From contig NC_088172.1 in assembly GCF_028769735.1 (NCBI RefSeq), forward strand, positions 59,179,075-59,243,074: a stretch of 64,000 nucleotides of DNA, written 5' to 3'. Both the position numbers and the translations under genes were made by a program. Each line of letters opens with the position of its first letter. Position 1 is the first letter of the stretch. This DNA comes from Zonotrichia leucophrys gambelii. Its lineage: Eukaryota; Chordata; Aves; Passeriformes; Passerellidae. The notes under the pieces are model-generated. The model was not told the DNA's origin. It was given only the letters and a program-made list of their open reading frames with translations, and searched no databases. Below are positions 52,989 to 64,000 of the stretch, piece after piece.

Positions 52989-53029
<41 letters not shown>
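52989..53029. repeat. Uninterrupted run of 41 A
   Basis: Forty-one A bases in a row are preceded by the A-rich 'aggaaaag' and followed by 'gaagcttttgg'. No retrocopied gene or poly(A) element is recognisable just upstream, and birds have no active L1 to make poly(A)-tailed retrocopies. It is best seen as a mononucleotide microsatellite whose length in the assembly may be inexact. Confidence 0.95.
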
Positions 53030-53031
<2 letters not shown>

Positions 53032-54172
53032 AGCTTTTGGTCAAGACATTTTGTTGCTGTCCTGATTAGAGCCGATTTATTTCCAAGGAGTCTGGGCTGC
53101 TTTCCCTGCTGAAGACAGTTGAGCAGAGGAATTTGTATCGTGTATACTCTGATAACTGTGGCAGCACCTGCCCAAACAAGCAGGTCTTGGCTGCAAAAGC
53201 CCAGGCATTTAGAAACTCTTGCAGGTGTTTGTACAGCTTAAGTTTTACTTCTCTCAGGTTTTCCATACCATGGTAAATTAATTTAGTTGGAATGCCTACC
53301 AGCAAACTGAGTCATACTGCTTACACAAAGACATTGGCAAACACAGGGTGTTTGGTGATTTGTTCGTGGAGCTTTGCATTCTTAATTTACATTTGCTGGA
53401 GGGAAGAGGAGACAGGACCGAGCACGCTCCCTTCCCGCAGCAAAGCCTTGGCTTGTTGCAGACAGGCGGCTCGCAGTGAGCTTGCTCCCTGGAATTGCAG
53501 CAGTGACAAAGCAGAACTGAAAGTGCTTAGCAGCAAATTATTAACTGAAGTGGTTTGTCTTCAGTAGCTTTTTCCCAGTCTAAATGTCTGACTGCCATTT
53601 GGTTTAGATTGAAATCGCAAATTGTTGCTCACAGTGGTACTGCAATGTTGAGAGGCACCAAGGTTTCTGGACTTGTGGGTCTCATGTACTAGTTGTTTGT
53701 GAGTTTTATTTTTCTTTTGTACCTTTGGTGCTGCCTTTGTCTTTGTAGGTTTTGTGCAGCTGGTTATGGTTTTGCTGATCATGTTTTATTACAGGTATTT
53801 TGTCCATCTCCAGGATGAAGTCAGGCTCGACACTGCTTACCTTGAGGATAACAGTGTACAGTCTGCTTTGGTCTTTCTCTTACTACAAATTCCCCAGCTT
53901 TCAACATTTTTTTTTGGTCACTTCTAGTCTTGTGCTTTGTTATGTCATTGCCCATATTATTTATTTTTTCCTTCTGGTTTTTAATGGATTGTTTTTTTGT
54001 CTGTTTCTGTTCAATGCACGCAGAAGATTATTGCAAAGACTTAGTTACATGAAGTGGGAGTCATGATGAAGCCCCAGGTTTCTGTAGCATGACAGTAACA
54101 GATGACCTTTATATTGACCTTAAATTAACTGGGCTTAATGTGGAGCTTGCTTGCTCTTGCTGCCCTTCAATG

Positions 54173-54705
54173 TGTTGTGGTTTAACCCCAGCTGGCAATT
54201 AAACCCAGCACAGCCACTCACTCACTCCCCTGTCCTGGTTAGATGGGGGAGCCCATCAGAGGAGTAAAAGTGAAAACATTAATGGGTTGAGATGAAGACA
54301 GTTTAACAGGTAAAGCATAAGCTGTGCACACAAACAAGGCCAAACAAGGAATTCTTTCACTCCTTTCCACGGGCAGGTGTTCAGCCAGGAAAGCGGGGCT
54401 CCATCATCTGTAACAGTGACTTGGGAAGACAAATGCCATCACTCCTAGTGTCCCCACCCTCTTCCTCCTCCTTCCCCCAACTGTGTATGTTGAGCATGAT
54501 GCCATATGTCCCATTCCAATTTCTTGTGCATCCCAGTCTGTTTGCTGGTGAGAGGCAGAAAAGGCCTTAACTCTGTGTAAGCACAGCTCAGCCATGGCAA
54601 AAATGTTCCTGAATTATCAACACTGTCTCCAGCACAAATCTAAAACAGAGCCCTATACTAGCCACTGTGAGGAAAATTAACTCTATTCCAGCCAAAACCA
54701 GCACA
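54173..54705 (-). mobile_element. 3' LTR of an ERVK-like endogenous retrovirus
   Basis: On the - strand the LTR starts at 54705 with 'tgtgctggttttggctggaa' and ends at 54173 with 'ggggttaaaccacaaca', giving the TG...CA ends of retroviral LTRs. The order of blocks follows a well-known, abundant bird LTR family: a U3 with 'gttaattttcctcac', a middle region where that family has its TATA box (degenerate here near 54480-54500), then R/U5 with 'aaggaattcc' and 'aaactgtcttcatctcaacc'. Length is about 533 bp. A purine-rich tract at 54706-54718 (read on the - strand) lies directly before the LTR, as expected for a 3' LTR. The promoter is probably inactive. Confidence 0.85.
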
Positions 54706-55934
54706 TTCTCCACTCTTCATTCATTACCATTTACATCATTCTCAGGTACCACACTATCCAACACATGCTCATTATTTGCCACCCCCTTCTAATCCCTTGA
54801 TACAAAACATAGATCTTATTTCCCCTAGCCTATGGACTATGCCTGTAAAACATCCATAAATGTCCCCTGAGTTTTTTGAGGACAGGAGCGGTGGTATGGT
54901 GTGTGGAATTTTTGGGCACTAAAGCCAGTTCAAATTGGTTTGCTGCTACCCTTGAAACTGCTTTTTTGTAAAACTTGTCCTCCAGTGTTGTATGGTCCTG
55001 CTGTAGCCATTCCTCTGACATGCAACCCAAATCATGGGGTACAGTGATTTAAACCTATATCCATTAAAATCTCTGCCTCTTGTCCCTTTAAGCCAGACCA
55101 TAACATTGAACATTCTCTTGCTCTCAGCCTGCTTAGGGTTTATCCACAGACTGCAGTCCCATATGGCTGTGCCTGCTCCAGGCAGAGCCTTTATCTCTGA
55201 GCCATGGTCACTTTGGGGGTATCGCTGCTGTGCCATGGGCCTGTCCACAGGCCACCTGCTCCACTGTGGCCTTACCCACAGCCACAGCCCCTTCAGGAAT
55301 AAACCTGCTCTGTCATGGCTTTACCCATGGCTGCAGTCCTTCCAGGGGAGCACCTGCTCTCATGTGGGATTATCCATGGCCAAACACTTTCAGGTGCTCC
55401 AGCATGGATTTATCCACAGGCACTGATGTGTCAGTATCCACCCTGCAGCAGCAGCACAGCCTTATCCCTGGGCCTCCGTCCCTTCAGAGGTTCCTGCTGC
55501 TGCTGCACTGACACAGCCACAGCCACTTCCAGATTGTCCTGACTGACACACATCCAGCTGCTCCCACGTGGAGCCATCCATGGGTCCCTTGGAGTGCAGT
55601 TCCCAGCACAGCCCCAGCCAGCCCAGGCCAGCAGGACGGACACACAGCGAGTCCCTGGGCACTGCCAGCCCGGCACATCCCTGCTGCTTTATCACAGTGC
55701 TCCCAGGCACAGCACAGCCAGCTGATAAAGCAGCGCAGCAGCAGGGAGGGCAAAAACCAGCCACTAATGAGCACTGGACTCCCATGTACAGTCAGGCAAG
55801 CAAGGCTCCTGACAAGCACCTGCCAATTAATGGCTAATCAGCAATTACAGCTATACATTCAATCTAGCACATTCCAGTCAAACCTGTTGTTATCTTGAAC
55901 TCTGCAAGACCCATGCTGGGCACCAAGAAGGACT
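54706..55934 (-). mobile_element. Internal part of a defective ERVK-like element with tandem repeats
   Basis: The - strand internal region between the two LTR pieces is only about 1.2 kb and shows no recognisable gag, protease, polymerase or envelope gene. At its 5' end a degenerate primer-binding site lies at 55908-55925; by my count it matches the tRNA-Lys type typical of class II elements at 14 of 18 positions. About 55130-55520 is a degenerate tandem array with units of roughly 50 bp (see its own entry). The short open frames at 54830-55030 and 54946-55248 on the - strand may be remnants of element sequence but match nothing I can name. The element is either a large-deletion derivative or a non-autonomous family member that relied on enzymes supplied by others. 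Confidence 0.7.
55130..55520. repeat. Degenerate ~50-bp tandem repeat inside the ERV
   Basis: On the + strand a unit of the form 'catgg-tTatcCAcgG-Ctgcagtccctttcagggg-acctgctc' recurs about seven times: catggtcac near 55202, catgggcctgtccacagg near 55232, gtggccttacccacag near 55266, catggctttacccatggc near 55315, then gtgggattatccatgg, catggatttatccacagg and a final 'cagccttatccctggg'. Units differ by many substitutions and small length changes. The array keeps long frames open on both strands (for example 55034-55426 +), which explains the overlapping ORFs here without any gene. I recall similar repeats in avian ERV sequences but cannot verify the family. Confidence 0.65.
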
Positions 55935-56040
55935 ATTGTGGCTTAAACCAAGCTGGAAATTAGGCCCCACACAGCCACTTATTCACTCCTCTACATTGGG
56001 ATGGTGAAGAAAATGGGAAGCAGTACAGGTAAGGCATCAC
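55935..56040 (-). mobile_element. Truncated 5' LTR of the ERVK-like element
   Basis: About 100 bases repeat the end of the 3' LTR in the same orientation: on the + strand 'tgtggcttaaaccaagctgg' followed by 'ccacacagccacttattcac', against 'tgtggtttaaccccagctgg' and 'agcacagccactcactcact' in the other LTR. Only the 3' end of this LTR remains, and the U3 and R parts are missing. The differences between the copies are many, so the insertion is old. The LTR end is followed by 'agaaggactat' and the primer-binding site, slightly farther away than usual. Confidence 0.72.
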
Positions 56041-59000
56041 TCCCTTAATGTCCTGGCTTTGCCTACTTCATCAGGACGTTGCTGTAACTTTTGGCCGACT
56101 CTTGTGCTGCTAGATTGCCTGCATAAGTTCACTGTTTAGTGCTGATAGCAAAGGGACAGGGTTTTGAATGGACCTCTGAACAAAAGCAGTTGTTCATTGC
56201 TGAGGCCTCTGTTTTGCTTCATGTCTGTTTGAAAGACAAGTTAGAAAAATCCAAAGCATGCTGGCCTTTTTAATGCCATAATTTGATTACCTGTGATTAC
56301 AGCACTCCTTTAACATGTTTAAGTAAAACATGGCCATTAGTGGAAAAAGAAGGTGCATGAGGGAGTGCAAAGCTATACAGGCTTTGCTGGAACAAAGTGC
56401 AAGTGCTACTTGTACACACAGTGTCACTGAAAAACTATGGGTGGCTCTTGGAGTGCAAGGCTGCCCTGCACTTGTGCTTCGTTTGTTTCTACAAGGCTGG
56501 TTCTGTGCATCCCTCTTGAAGTCAAGTATGGCCCAAAGTGTGGTGGAGAAAAAGACTGAAGTTTCAAGTGGAACTTGGGAAGAAGTCTGTTGTAGTTGCT
56601 GCTTCAGGAGCAATTTCAGGAATAAGCAAGGAAAAAATGTTACGCGAGAGAATATTTTGTAAGGTTTTGCTGCAGTACTCTTAATTCTCCAGTGAATAGT
56701 TGTAGATAGTGATTGCAGATGATTTGCTTGGAACAGTGGTGGCAGCTTTCTTTGCAGATTCCTCTGGTCCGAGTTGTCTGTACTGACTGAAGGATGGATG
56801 TTTGCTGAGGTTGAAATGCTTTCTCTGTAAGCAGCACTTGTCATTTTTTCTCTGCAGATATTCTTGGGACTAAGTTTGTTCATCATTCAGCAATTGGCCT
56901 TTTGTTGGGAAAGGATCCTCAGTCTGTGATGGGATAATCCCATGTTGCATAACAACCCAACAAGGCAAAGAAAAATTGTGCATCGCCACCCTGTGCTAGC
57001 CTGAAAGTGGGGCAATGCCCCTGGGCTAGAGGGAGCAGCAGTCAGGCCCAGGGACTGCATGAGCAGATCTTACTAGGAGGCTGCTGTGGCCCCAGGGGGA
57101 GGGTTCTGGCCTCCACTGTCCTCTTCTTGGGAGAAAGGAGCATTTTACAACTGCTTGATGGATCCTCAGAATTCAGATTTGTTACCCTTTAGATTTATAA
57201 TCCCTGAAACTTGTGTTAAGCACTTTTCTTCTGTTTGACCTGTGTGCCAGAGGAAACCCCACCTTCTACCCCAATTGTTGGTCATGTGGCAGGATCCCAC
57301 TTGTGCATTTTCAGCAGAACAGCTGAGCTTTTCAAAAACTGGCTGGAGCTCTGCAGCTGGGCTGGAGCCTGGCCCAGCAGCAGGAGCTGTTAATAGCTGA
57401 TTGAAGGCTTTAATTTAACCCCTTTCCAGCTGTTGTGCTGACTAGTGTTGGAGCTGTCAGATGTCACTGTGGCACCATAACCCTTCAAAGCAAAGCATGC
57501 AGCAGTAATCCCATAGAGCAAGGCTCCTATTGGCTGAACCTCCAGTTGGGGCTGTTCCTGTTAACTCCTACATCTATGGCACATGATTTTCTATCCCAGT
57601 CTTACTTTAAATGTAAACAGAAAACAGAGAACATTCCCATCAATAGCTGCGTAGATAAAGATTTTTATCGTGAATGTGTAGAAGGCAATAATTACTTCTT
57701 AATTTTCTCAAATAGGGATGTTGCAAATCTTCTGTGTAAATAACCAAATTGTGCCAGATAGTCTAATGGTATTCAATAATAATTTTTCCCTCGGAGGGAG
57801 CAATCTTCCACGATGACTTAGACCATCAGAGTTTATTTGAAATTTAGTTTTGTAATAATGATCATGTGATGAAGATTTAATGACCAGTGATAAAGATTTA
57901 AGTAAGGTTCTGGCCCAAAGCATCCATCCCAAAGCATAGGCTTCAATTTCAAAGGTAAGGAGAGAACAGCTAATTTAAAAGTTCTTTTATCAGAGGTAGT
58001 TTTTATAGCAGGAAGAATGAGTAAGTACAGACTAGCAATTTGTGGTCTAGCCCTTTTTTTGCATTAATATGATTAATTTGTTTTCAGTTCTTTTGTTCAA
58101 GAAATTAATTTCTCCTCTCACTTTGTAGGAGACTTTGAAGTTAGCATCCAGCTATCAACCTTTGTCTCCCTCCCCTCACCCACTCACATTCCTGGAGTGT
58201 GTTTATGCAGGTTGAGAGCAAGAAGTGCAGTGCCCAGCTCTAGGGAATTAGTCTTAATTTTCAGGTGTTCAGTTTCACATATCAACCTACTAAACAGAAC
58301 CAGTTTGATTTCAAGTTGTACATTTATTCTGCTTTTCAAAATGGTTATAAAGCTAAGATTTTTAAAATGTGTATCTAATATAAAACTTTTCCCAGTATGA
58401 TCAGTTTTTTTCTTGCTTCAAGTGCCTTCTTAAAAAGGATCCTGAAATAAACTGTTTCTTCAAAACGAGTTTATTGTCATAAAGAAATGTCATCAAAGTT
58501 AGTTCCCAATATGCTCACACAGGTTTGTGTGATAGAAATTTTTTTTCAAAACCTTTTCTCATTTGTATTCCTGATGTTTTCATTGTCAAAATGGCTGAAA
58601 TGAGGGTCAGACCCCACCAGCCGTGCATGTTTTTAAGTCCTGAAATATGCAGAATATGTCGTGTTGTTACAGCTTTTCAACTGTGGTCCTCTCATGAAAT
58701 AATGAACATAGAAATCACTAAGGGGGAACTTAACTAAAAAAAAAATTAAAGTGATGGTGCAAATCAGCAGAAGGAGCTTACCAGTCTCAACTTTAAGAAT
58801 GGGTGGCTTGAGAGCTTGGGCTGCAAGGCTTACTGCCAACAAAGATCTGCGTTCAGGATGTCTGCTTTTTTGAGCTAGCAGCTGTTGAAGTTTTTAACCT
58901 CTGAAAGAGGAAAATAGAGGTACAGTGTTACTGTCAGCAGGAAAGCAGGAATCTGTTTTGCCCAAATGTTTATAATTTTGATGTAATTATTTTTGCACAA

Positions 59001-62000
59001 AAAGATGCAACAGCAGGCTGTTTAAATTTCTTCATGGAAAGATGAGAAAACCAGTAAATGTGCATGTGGGCACAGCCTCGTGATAAGGCTGCTTGTCAGG
59101 GATAATGTGGCTCAGGTCCTGACTCAGCACAACTCTCTGTTACATGGTTCTGTTGCCTCTTTTTCCTGGTGGGGTTGGTTTGGGATTTTTTTCTGTGATC
59201 TTAGGGGATTTTTGTGTTGTTTGTGGTTTTGGGGATTTTTTTGTTTTGTTTTTTACTGGATTCTTTCACTTCTCTAAAAAGTTCAAAGTTAAATCCATTT
59301 CCTGAACAATAACACAGAAAATTTCAGAAATTCTGTGCTGGGTGTGGGACAGTTTTAAATCGGTTTTCTTGAATTACATAAGGGCTTTAGTCATGCTCTG
59401 AAAGGATCAATTTCATGTTAAAAAATTTAGAAAACCACAGAGCAGGTATATGCACATCTATACAAATGGACTTTTAAAAAGTGGAAACGTGGATGTAGGT
59501 GCAGGTTTTTCTAGAGGATTATGAAGGAAGAGGAAGTCAGGAGTTCTGAAGAGCACGACTTGAGAGCAGCCACAGGCAGCCCAAAGAGCAGCAGTTGTGG
59601 AAGAAAGATGTAGTGCCAGATTTCTTCCACTGCCCACAGTGCTGTTGAGTTCTGAATTTTGGGTTTGCCTTCTGCAGCGAGAGAACCTATCAGAAAGAGT
59701 CAAATTTTTTCATATGTACTTGGGTTTGGGATCAAGTTCTCAGCAATGTGAGGCCTCAGTTTAAAAAAAAAAGGGAGAGAACTGTCTAATTCTCCTGCAG
59801 GTTGCAGTGACTGTATGATGAAAGTTCCTGATACAAAATGCCTTCCAGTTTATCAGTTTGTCATAAATTAGGGAAGAAAAAAAAGTGTGGGGAAGTGTAA
59901 AACTAAAATATCCTTTCTTTTTCTTCATGACCTTTATGATTTTTTAAAAATCTATCTACTTTTTAACAAAGTAAAGCAAATCACTGCTTTCCCAGAATTG
60001 AATTAATGCAAAAATGTTGGCATTTTTTCCCCCTGAAATGGGGGGCTTCATTGCTGATACATCTGTGGTAAAAAACCATTTGTAGGTCTCTTAATGATCA
60101 GTGCTTTCTCTTGATTTACCTCCTCAATTTTACCAGAGTTTTTAAGTAACTCAAAGTTGACTTAGTTTCTGATCTTCTTGATAAATTATTGTTTGATAAA
60201 ACATAAAGTAAAAGCAACATATGGTTTTTAAATGTTAGCTATCATAGTGATGATGTGAATGGGGTTATACTTGCAAAAAGTCATCAGTATTAGGGTAACA
60301 GCCCATATTACAAGAATCCCTGAGCCTTGAGCATATTGATTAATTCAGCACAAAAGCTTCCATTCATTTGCAGTGTAGATCATCTGAAATCCATGTGTTC
60401 GAGATATGGATATTGCATGTAGGTACACAAGTATAGTATCAATACAAATGACAGTGGACCTGTGTTAGCCTCTGTTTCCATGGTGTGTCTGAAAGGATTT
60501 ATAGCATGGCTATAGAAGTTTTCCTGGAAGCATTGGTCTAAGTCTGAGCTTTTCTTTTTCTTTCCGCTTTTCAAAAAGAAAATACATTTTTTGTTGTTCA
60601 GGGAAACACTGAAGAGGAATTGAGGAAACTGCAAATAATCTTAATAGAAATATAGTACAGCTTTGTGTACATGAAAATGAAGAATTAGTAAGATCTGAAA
60701 AGTGTTATTTAGAGAAATGGACAAAATCATTGGCCCTTAGGAATAGGTGGCCTGAACTAGAAGAGCACAGAAAAATAAATCAGGACCACTGCTGTTCAGA
60801 AAGAGGTTTGCCATATTCAGCCATGGCTTTCATGGCAAGGAGCTCCTCATGCTTGTTTTCTCATCTTATCAGTGAGTGCTTCACTTCAGAGCCACTCCAA
60901 ATTCCTAGCCCACAGTTACAGAAAGCAGGCTGCAGGGTGGTGGTGATAGGGGCGTGTGGCTCAGGGAGGTGCTGCTTTCCTCATTAGTTGTGAGTATTGG
61001 TTCAGGAGGGGGTTGAGGCCAAGGTACAGACACTGCCATTAGCTGTCCTTGCCAGAGAATCGGCACCTGGGCAAGGAATCTGACCAGACTGTTCCTACCC
61101 CAAAGTACCCTGTAGCAAACTGTTATTTGCTTGTTTATTCATTTATTTTCTCTCTTCCTTTTGTTGTACTTTTCCCACAGGACAAAATGCTCTCAGGGGG
61201 GAAGTGGTGGCTCTTCCCCAGGCCCAGTGTCAGCTCTTGAACAAGAAGGGCCCTATTTGGGCAGTATCCAGCTGGGCTTTACCTCATACCTCCCTTGTCT
61301 GTGTCACATCCTGAGTCCTCTGGCTTCACATCTAACCATTCTTAATGTGGTTTGCTTAGGGTTTTTTCATTCCACTGAAACATTACAGCTCTTCCTGATG
61401 CCAGAACCACTCTATCTTAAAATCCTCCCTGGAAACCCATGTCTTTCACTGTTTTCCAACATTATTTCACAGAAATTCTTTTTATCCTCACCTGTATAAT
61501 AAAAATCAGTGCTGACTAATGTAAGGACTTTTAGGCAGAGCTGGTAGGTCTTACTCATCTTTTTATACCAGCAAGAGCTCTGGTACAGAGGCAGTTCCTG
61601 CCAGCACTTGAGTATTGTACCGTTTGAGTAACAAGTGTAAAATGCATCAATCAAAGGCCTGCTGTGTCTCTATCACATATTGGCTTTTATATTAATATGG
61701 TTTTAGCACAAAGATAGCTGCCATAGTTCTGGCCTTGCTCCATCGTGTTTGGAAAATTGATCAGAAGGTATTTGATTTCTCTGCTGCAGAATGCTGTGTT
61801 CCCATATCGACTTTCCTTTCTCTGAAGCCCATTTCTATTGAGTTTTTTTTGTGTTTATGCCATAATTTTTCTGGACTCTGCTTCTGTTAGTTACAAGTGA
61901 ATTTATGTCTTAGCACTGCCTCACTTTTTATTGTTACATGGCTTTACAAAAGCTGCAGTTTCTATATAATTGCTAATGAATTATGTTTTTCAAAATCATT

Positions 62001-64000
62001 GTGAAATGTTTTTTGGCCCTGTGGCTCCCAGCCTTAGTGTTAAATGCAGAGTATTTGAGATGGGTGAAAAAAAATCCTTCTGCTTTCATTGTTGGCAAGT
62101 GGGAGAGAGAGGGTCCAATGTTTGCCCTGAGATGTGTTAGGTTTGATGGATTCTGGTGTTTACTTCAAGCTGAGAGGCAGGATATTTCTTCCCTCTCCAA
62201 TACTAAAAGCAGACATGTGAGTACTCTATCAGTGTGTTCTCTCTGAAGCTGCATTTCATCAGTAGTTAAGCTAAGTGTTTACCTTATGTCTGCACTTTTC
62301 TATGAGGCTTTGAGACACTTGGACTTTTGCTTCATGCTTAGAAGTATTTATTGTGTGAAATTTCTTTTCTTTTTTTTTGTTTTTCTTTTAGCCACCCCTT
62401 CTGTTTAACTCATTTCCTTGATCTAGAGTTTTGCTGCTGCTGCTGCAGGATGTTATCATTTAGCATGTGTCAGCTCAGGCTCTAATGTGCAAGAGCAATG
62501 GTGCAGAAAAATCTTCTTTCTTTGCTGAAACAGCTAAGGGGATGGTCCAGAGGTTGTGGTTTGAAACTCAAAATGAGACTTTAACTAATCTGTACCACTG
62601 GAAACTGACTGGATTGTTAGTTCCCTCAAACACTTGCTGAGGTGGTTGACACAGGAACAGATCTTATTTTTTTTCTTTATTCTGACTTATGGCTCATATC
62701 TAGTGACTTGTAGGCAATTTCCATTACCTAGCTGCATACCTGCACTGTCTCTTTACAGGGGCTTCCCTGCTTCTTCCCCAGCACCTCTGCAGAGGCTGAA
62801 ATACAGTGTGGTAGAGGACTCCAGGTAGAATTACTGCTTTCAAAGTAAATCAAACTCATACAAGCCTTCAGTGCTCTGCTGTCTTTCAGATGCATCTTCA
62901 TTTAATCATTTTAGATGCTAGACTAGAACATGCAATGCATGTTCAGAGCAAAGAGAGAAAACGTTTGGGGATGGATTGGCAGAATTCTCTAACAGAAGTT
63001 TTCTGCTCTATATACCTTATTTACACCTGCTGAAATGGTTTCATAAAATTATTTATACATCTATAAGCCTTTAGTCATCTCCTTTTTACTGATTATGTCA
63101 CTGCATTTTCCCAGCATCTGAGTCTCACTTTGCACACTTTCTGTCTGCACAGTGAGATTAATTCTGTCTTGGGATCTGCAGAGGAGTGCTTAAATTTATG
63201 ATTCAAATGGATACTGCTCCTGTGGCAGAAATTGTGAAGAGGTTCATGAATTTTTAATTAGAGGGGATTAATTCAATGAATACAATTTCCTAAACTAAGT
63301 TGTGTGGAGCATAGATGGGGCTTAATGTTTAAGTAATTAAAATATGCACATTCCCCCTAGATGTGCCATATCCTGGATAACTAAATTTCCTTTTAGGTGC
63401 TCTTGTCTGCTATGTTTGTGTATTTCAGGAGCAGAACAGCAATGCCTTCAGATAGGCTGTGATACACCTTTTACCTGTTACGTTACATACAGAACAAGTG
63501 AACTGAAGTTGTCATGGAAGAAAAAGTCCCTCATGAATTCAAAACCTGCCATTCCAGTCAGAAAATGGTTTTTCAGCTTTTTTCCCATGTATTTTGTGCT
63601 TTGTACTTCCTTCACAGTTGCGTTTTCAGACTTAGCTCATAAATGGTTGCAAAACTGTTTATAAGATTTTTATGAAGAAAGTAGTATATAAAACCAAAAT
63701 CACAATATTAGAAACCTGCAGCAATTTGAAAAGAAGATGTAAGCAAATGATCACATAAATTCATTCACAAAGTAGGCAGAAAAAGCTACCTGCAAAGGAA
63801 GCTTCTATCTTGGTCCCTAAGGCAAACAACTAAAGGTTTGAAGCGTAAGCTACAAATCCTGCTTGTTAGGCTTACTACTACGTTTTCTTCCAAAAAGAGA
63901 GATTTGTAAAAAGCATTTTTCCAATTTGAACTTCTGCACCAGAGCTCCCAAGGTTACCAGTGTGGCTCTGCAGTTGCTCTCTGTGGCACCCACAGTGTGG
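56041..64000 (+). other. SASH1: Intron 2 sequence, no gene or clear repeat recognised
   Basis: The stretch is AT-rich and carries only short or compositionally biased ORFs. The longest is a 199-codon frame on the - strand at 56287-56886, which looks non-coding: it is rich in Ser, Leu and Lys without domain features and is mirrored by a 110-codon frame on the + strand. Pyrimidine-rich tracts such as the one at 62365-62391 and a short CTG run near 62434 are simple sequence. I see no SASH1 exon. Confidence 0.6.

Noticed and set aside
54706..55934. Intact retroviral genes between the LTR pieces
   Set aside because: The interior is only 1.2 kb, much of it tandem repeat, with no recognisable gag, pol or env motif and no long single frame of retroviral character.

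Overview
This is vertebrate nuclear DNA, very probably from a songbird. Coding density is extremely low, there is one sharp CpG island, splice sites are canonical, and many fragments of the avian LINE CR1 are present. One short element at 39415-39573 joins a tRNA-Ile-like head to a CR1 tail, the architecture of the passerine SINE TguSINE1. A class II (ERVK-like) endogenous retrovirus derivative and ancient MIR-like SINEs fit the same picture. No operons, phage, CRISPR arrays or other prokaryotic features are present.

The only protein-coding gene I can support is the 5' end of SASH1 (SAM and SH3 domain containing 1), on the + strand. Bases 1 to about 7640 are upstream intergenic DNA. A CpG island of about 1.3 kb (roughly 7640-8960) holds a TATA-less, Sp1-type promoter and 5' UTR with two strong-context upstream ATGs. 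Coding exon 1 is 8224-8319 (32 codons). Intron 1 is 22.4 kb (8320-30743). Coding exon 2 is 30744-30872 (43 codons). From 30873 to the end lies at least 33.1 kb of intron 2. The two exons join in phase 0 and give the conserved SASH1 N-terminus; the SLY, SH3 and SAM regions lie beyond the window.

The introns hold interspersed repeats: CR1 fragments at about 10.6-11.6, 20.0-20.4, 31.4-31.7, 34.1-35.0, 45.6-45.8 and 50.1-50.5 kb; the tRNA-Ile/CR1 SINE at 39.4-39.6 kb; MIR-like relics at 39.8-40.2, 47.6 and 49.3 kb; and an ERVK-like element at 54.17-56.04 kb with a 3' LTR, polypurine tract, degenerate tRNA-Lys primer-binding site, a truncated 5' LTR and a tandem repeat of about 50 bp in place of gag/pol/env. 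The remaining ORFs look like chance or composition effects.

I found no convincing undescribed system. The most useful leads are the upstream-ORF and G-quadruplex arrangement ahead of SASH1, the chimeric SINE, the repeat-filled ERV derivative, a run of three stem-loops at 52202-52272 and a 41-base A tract.
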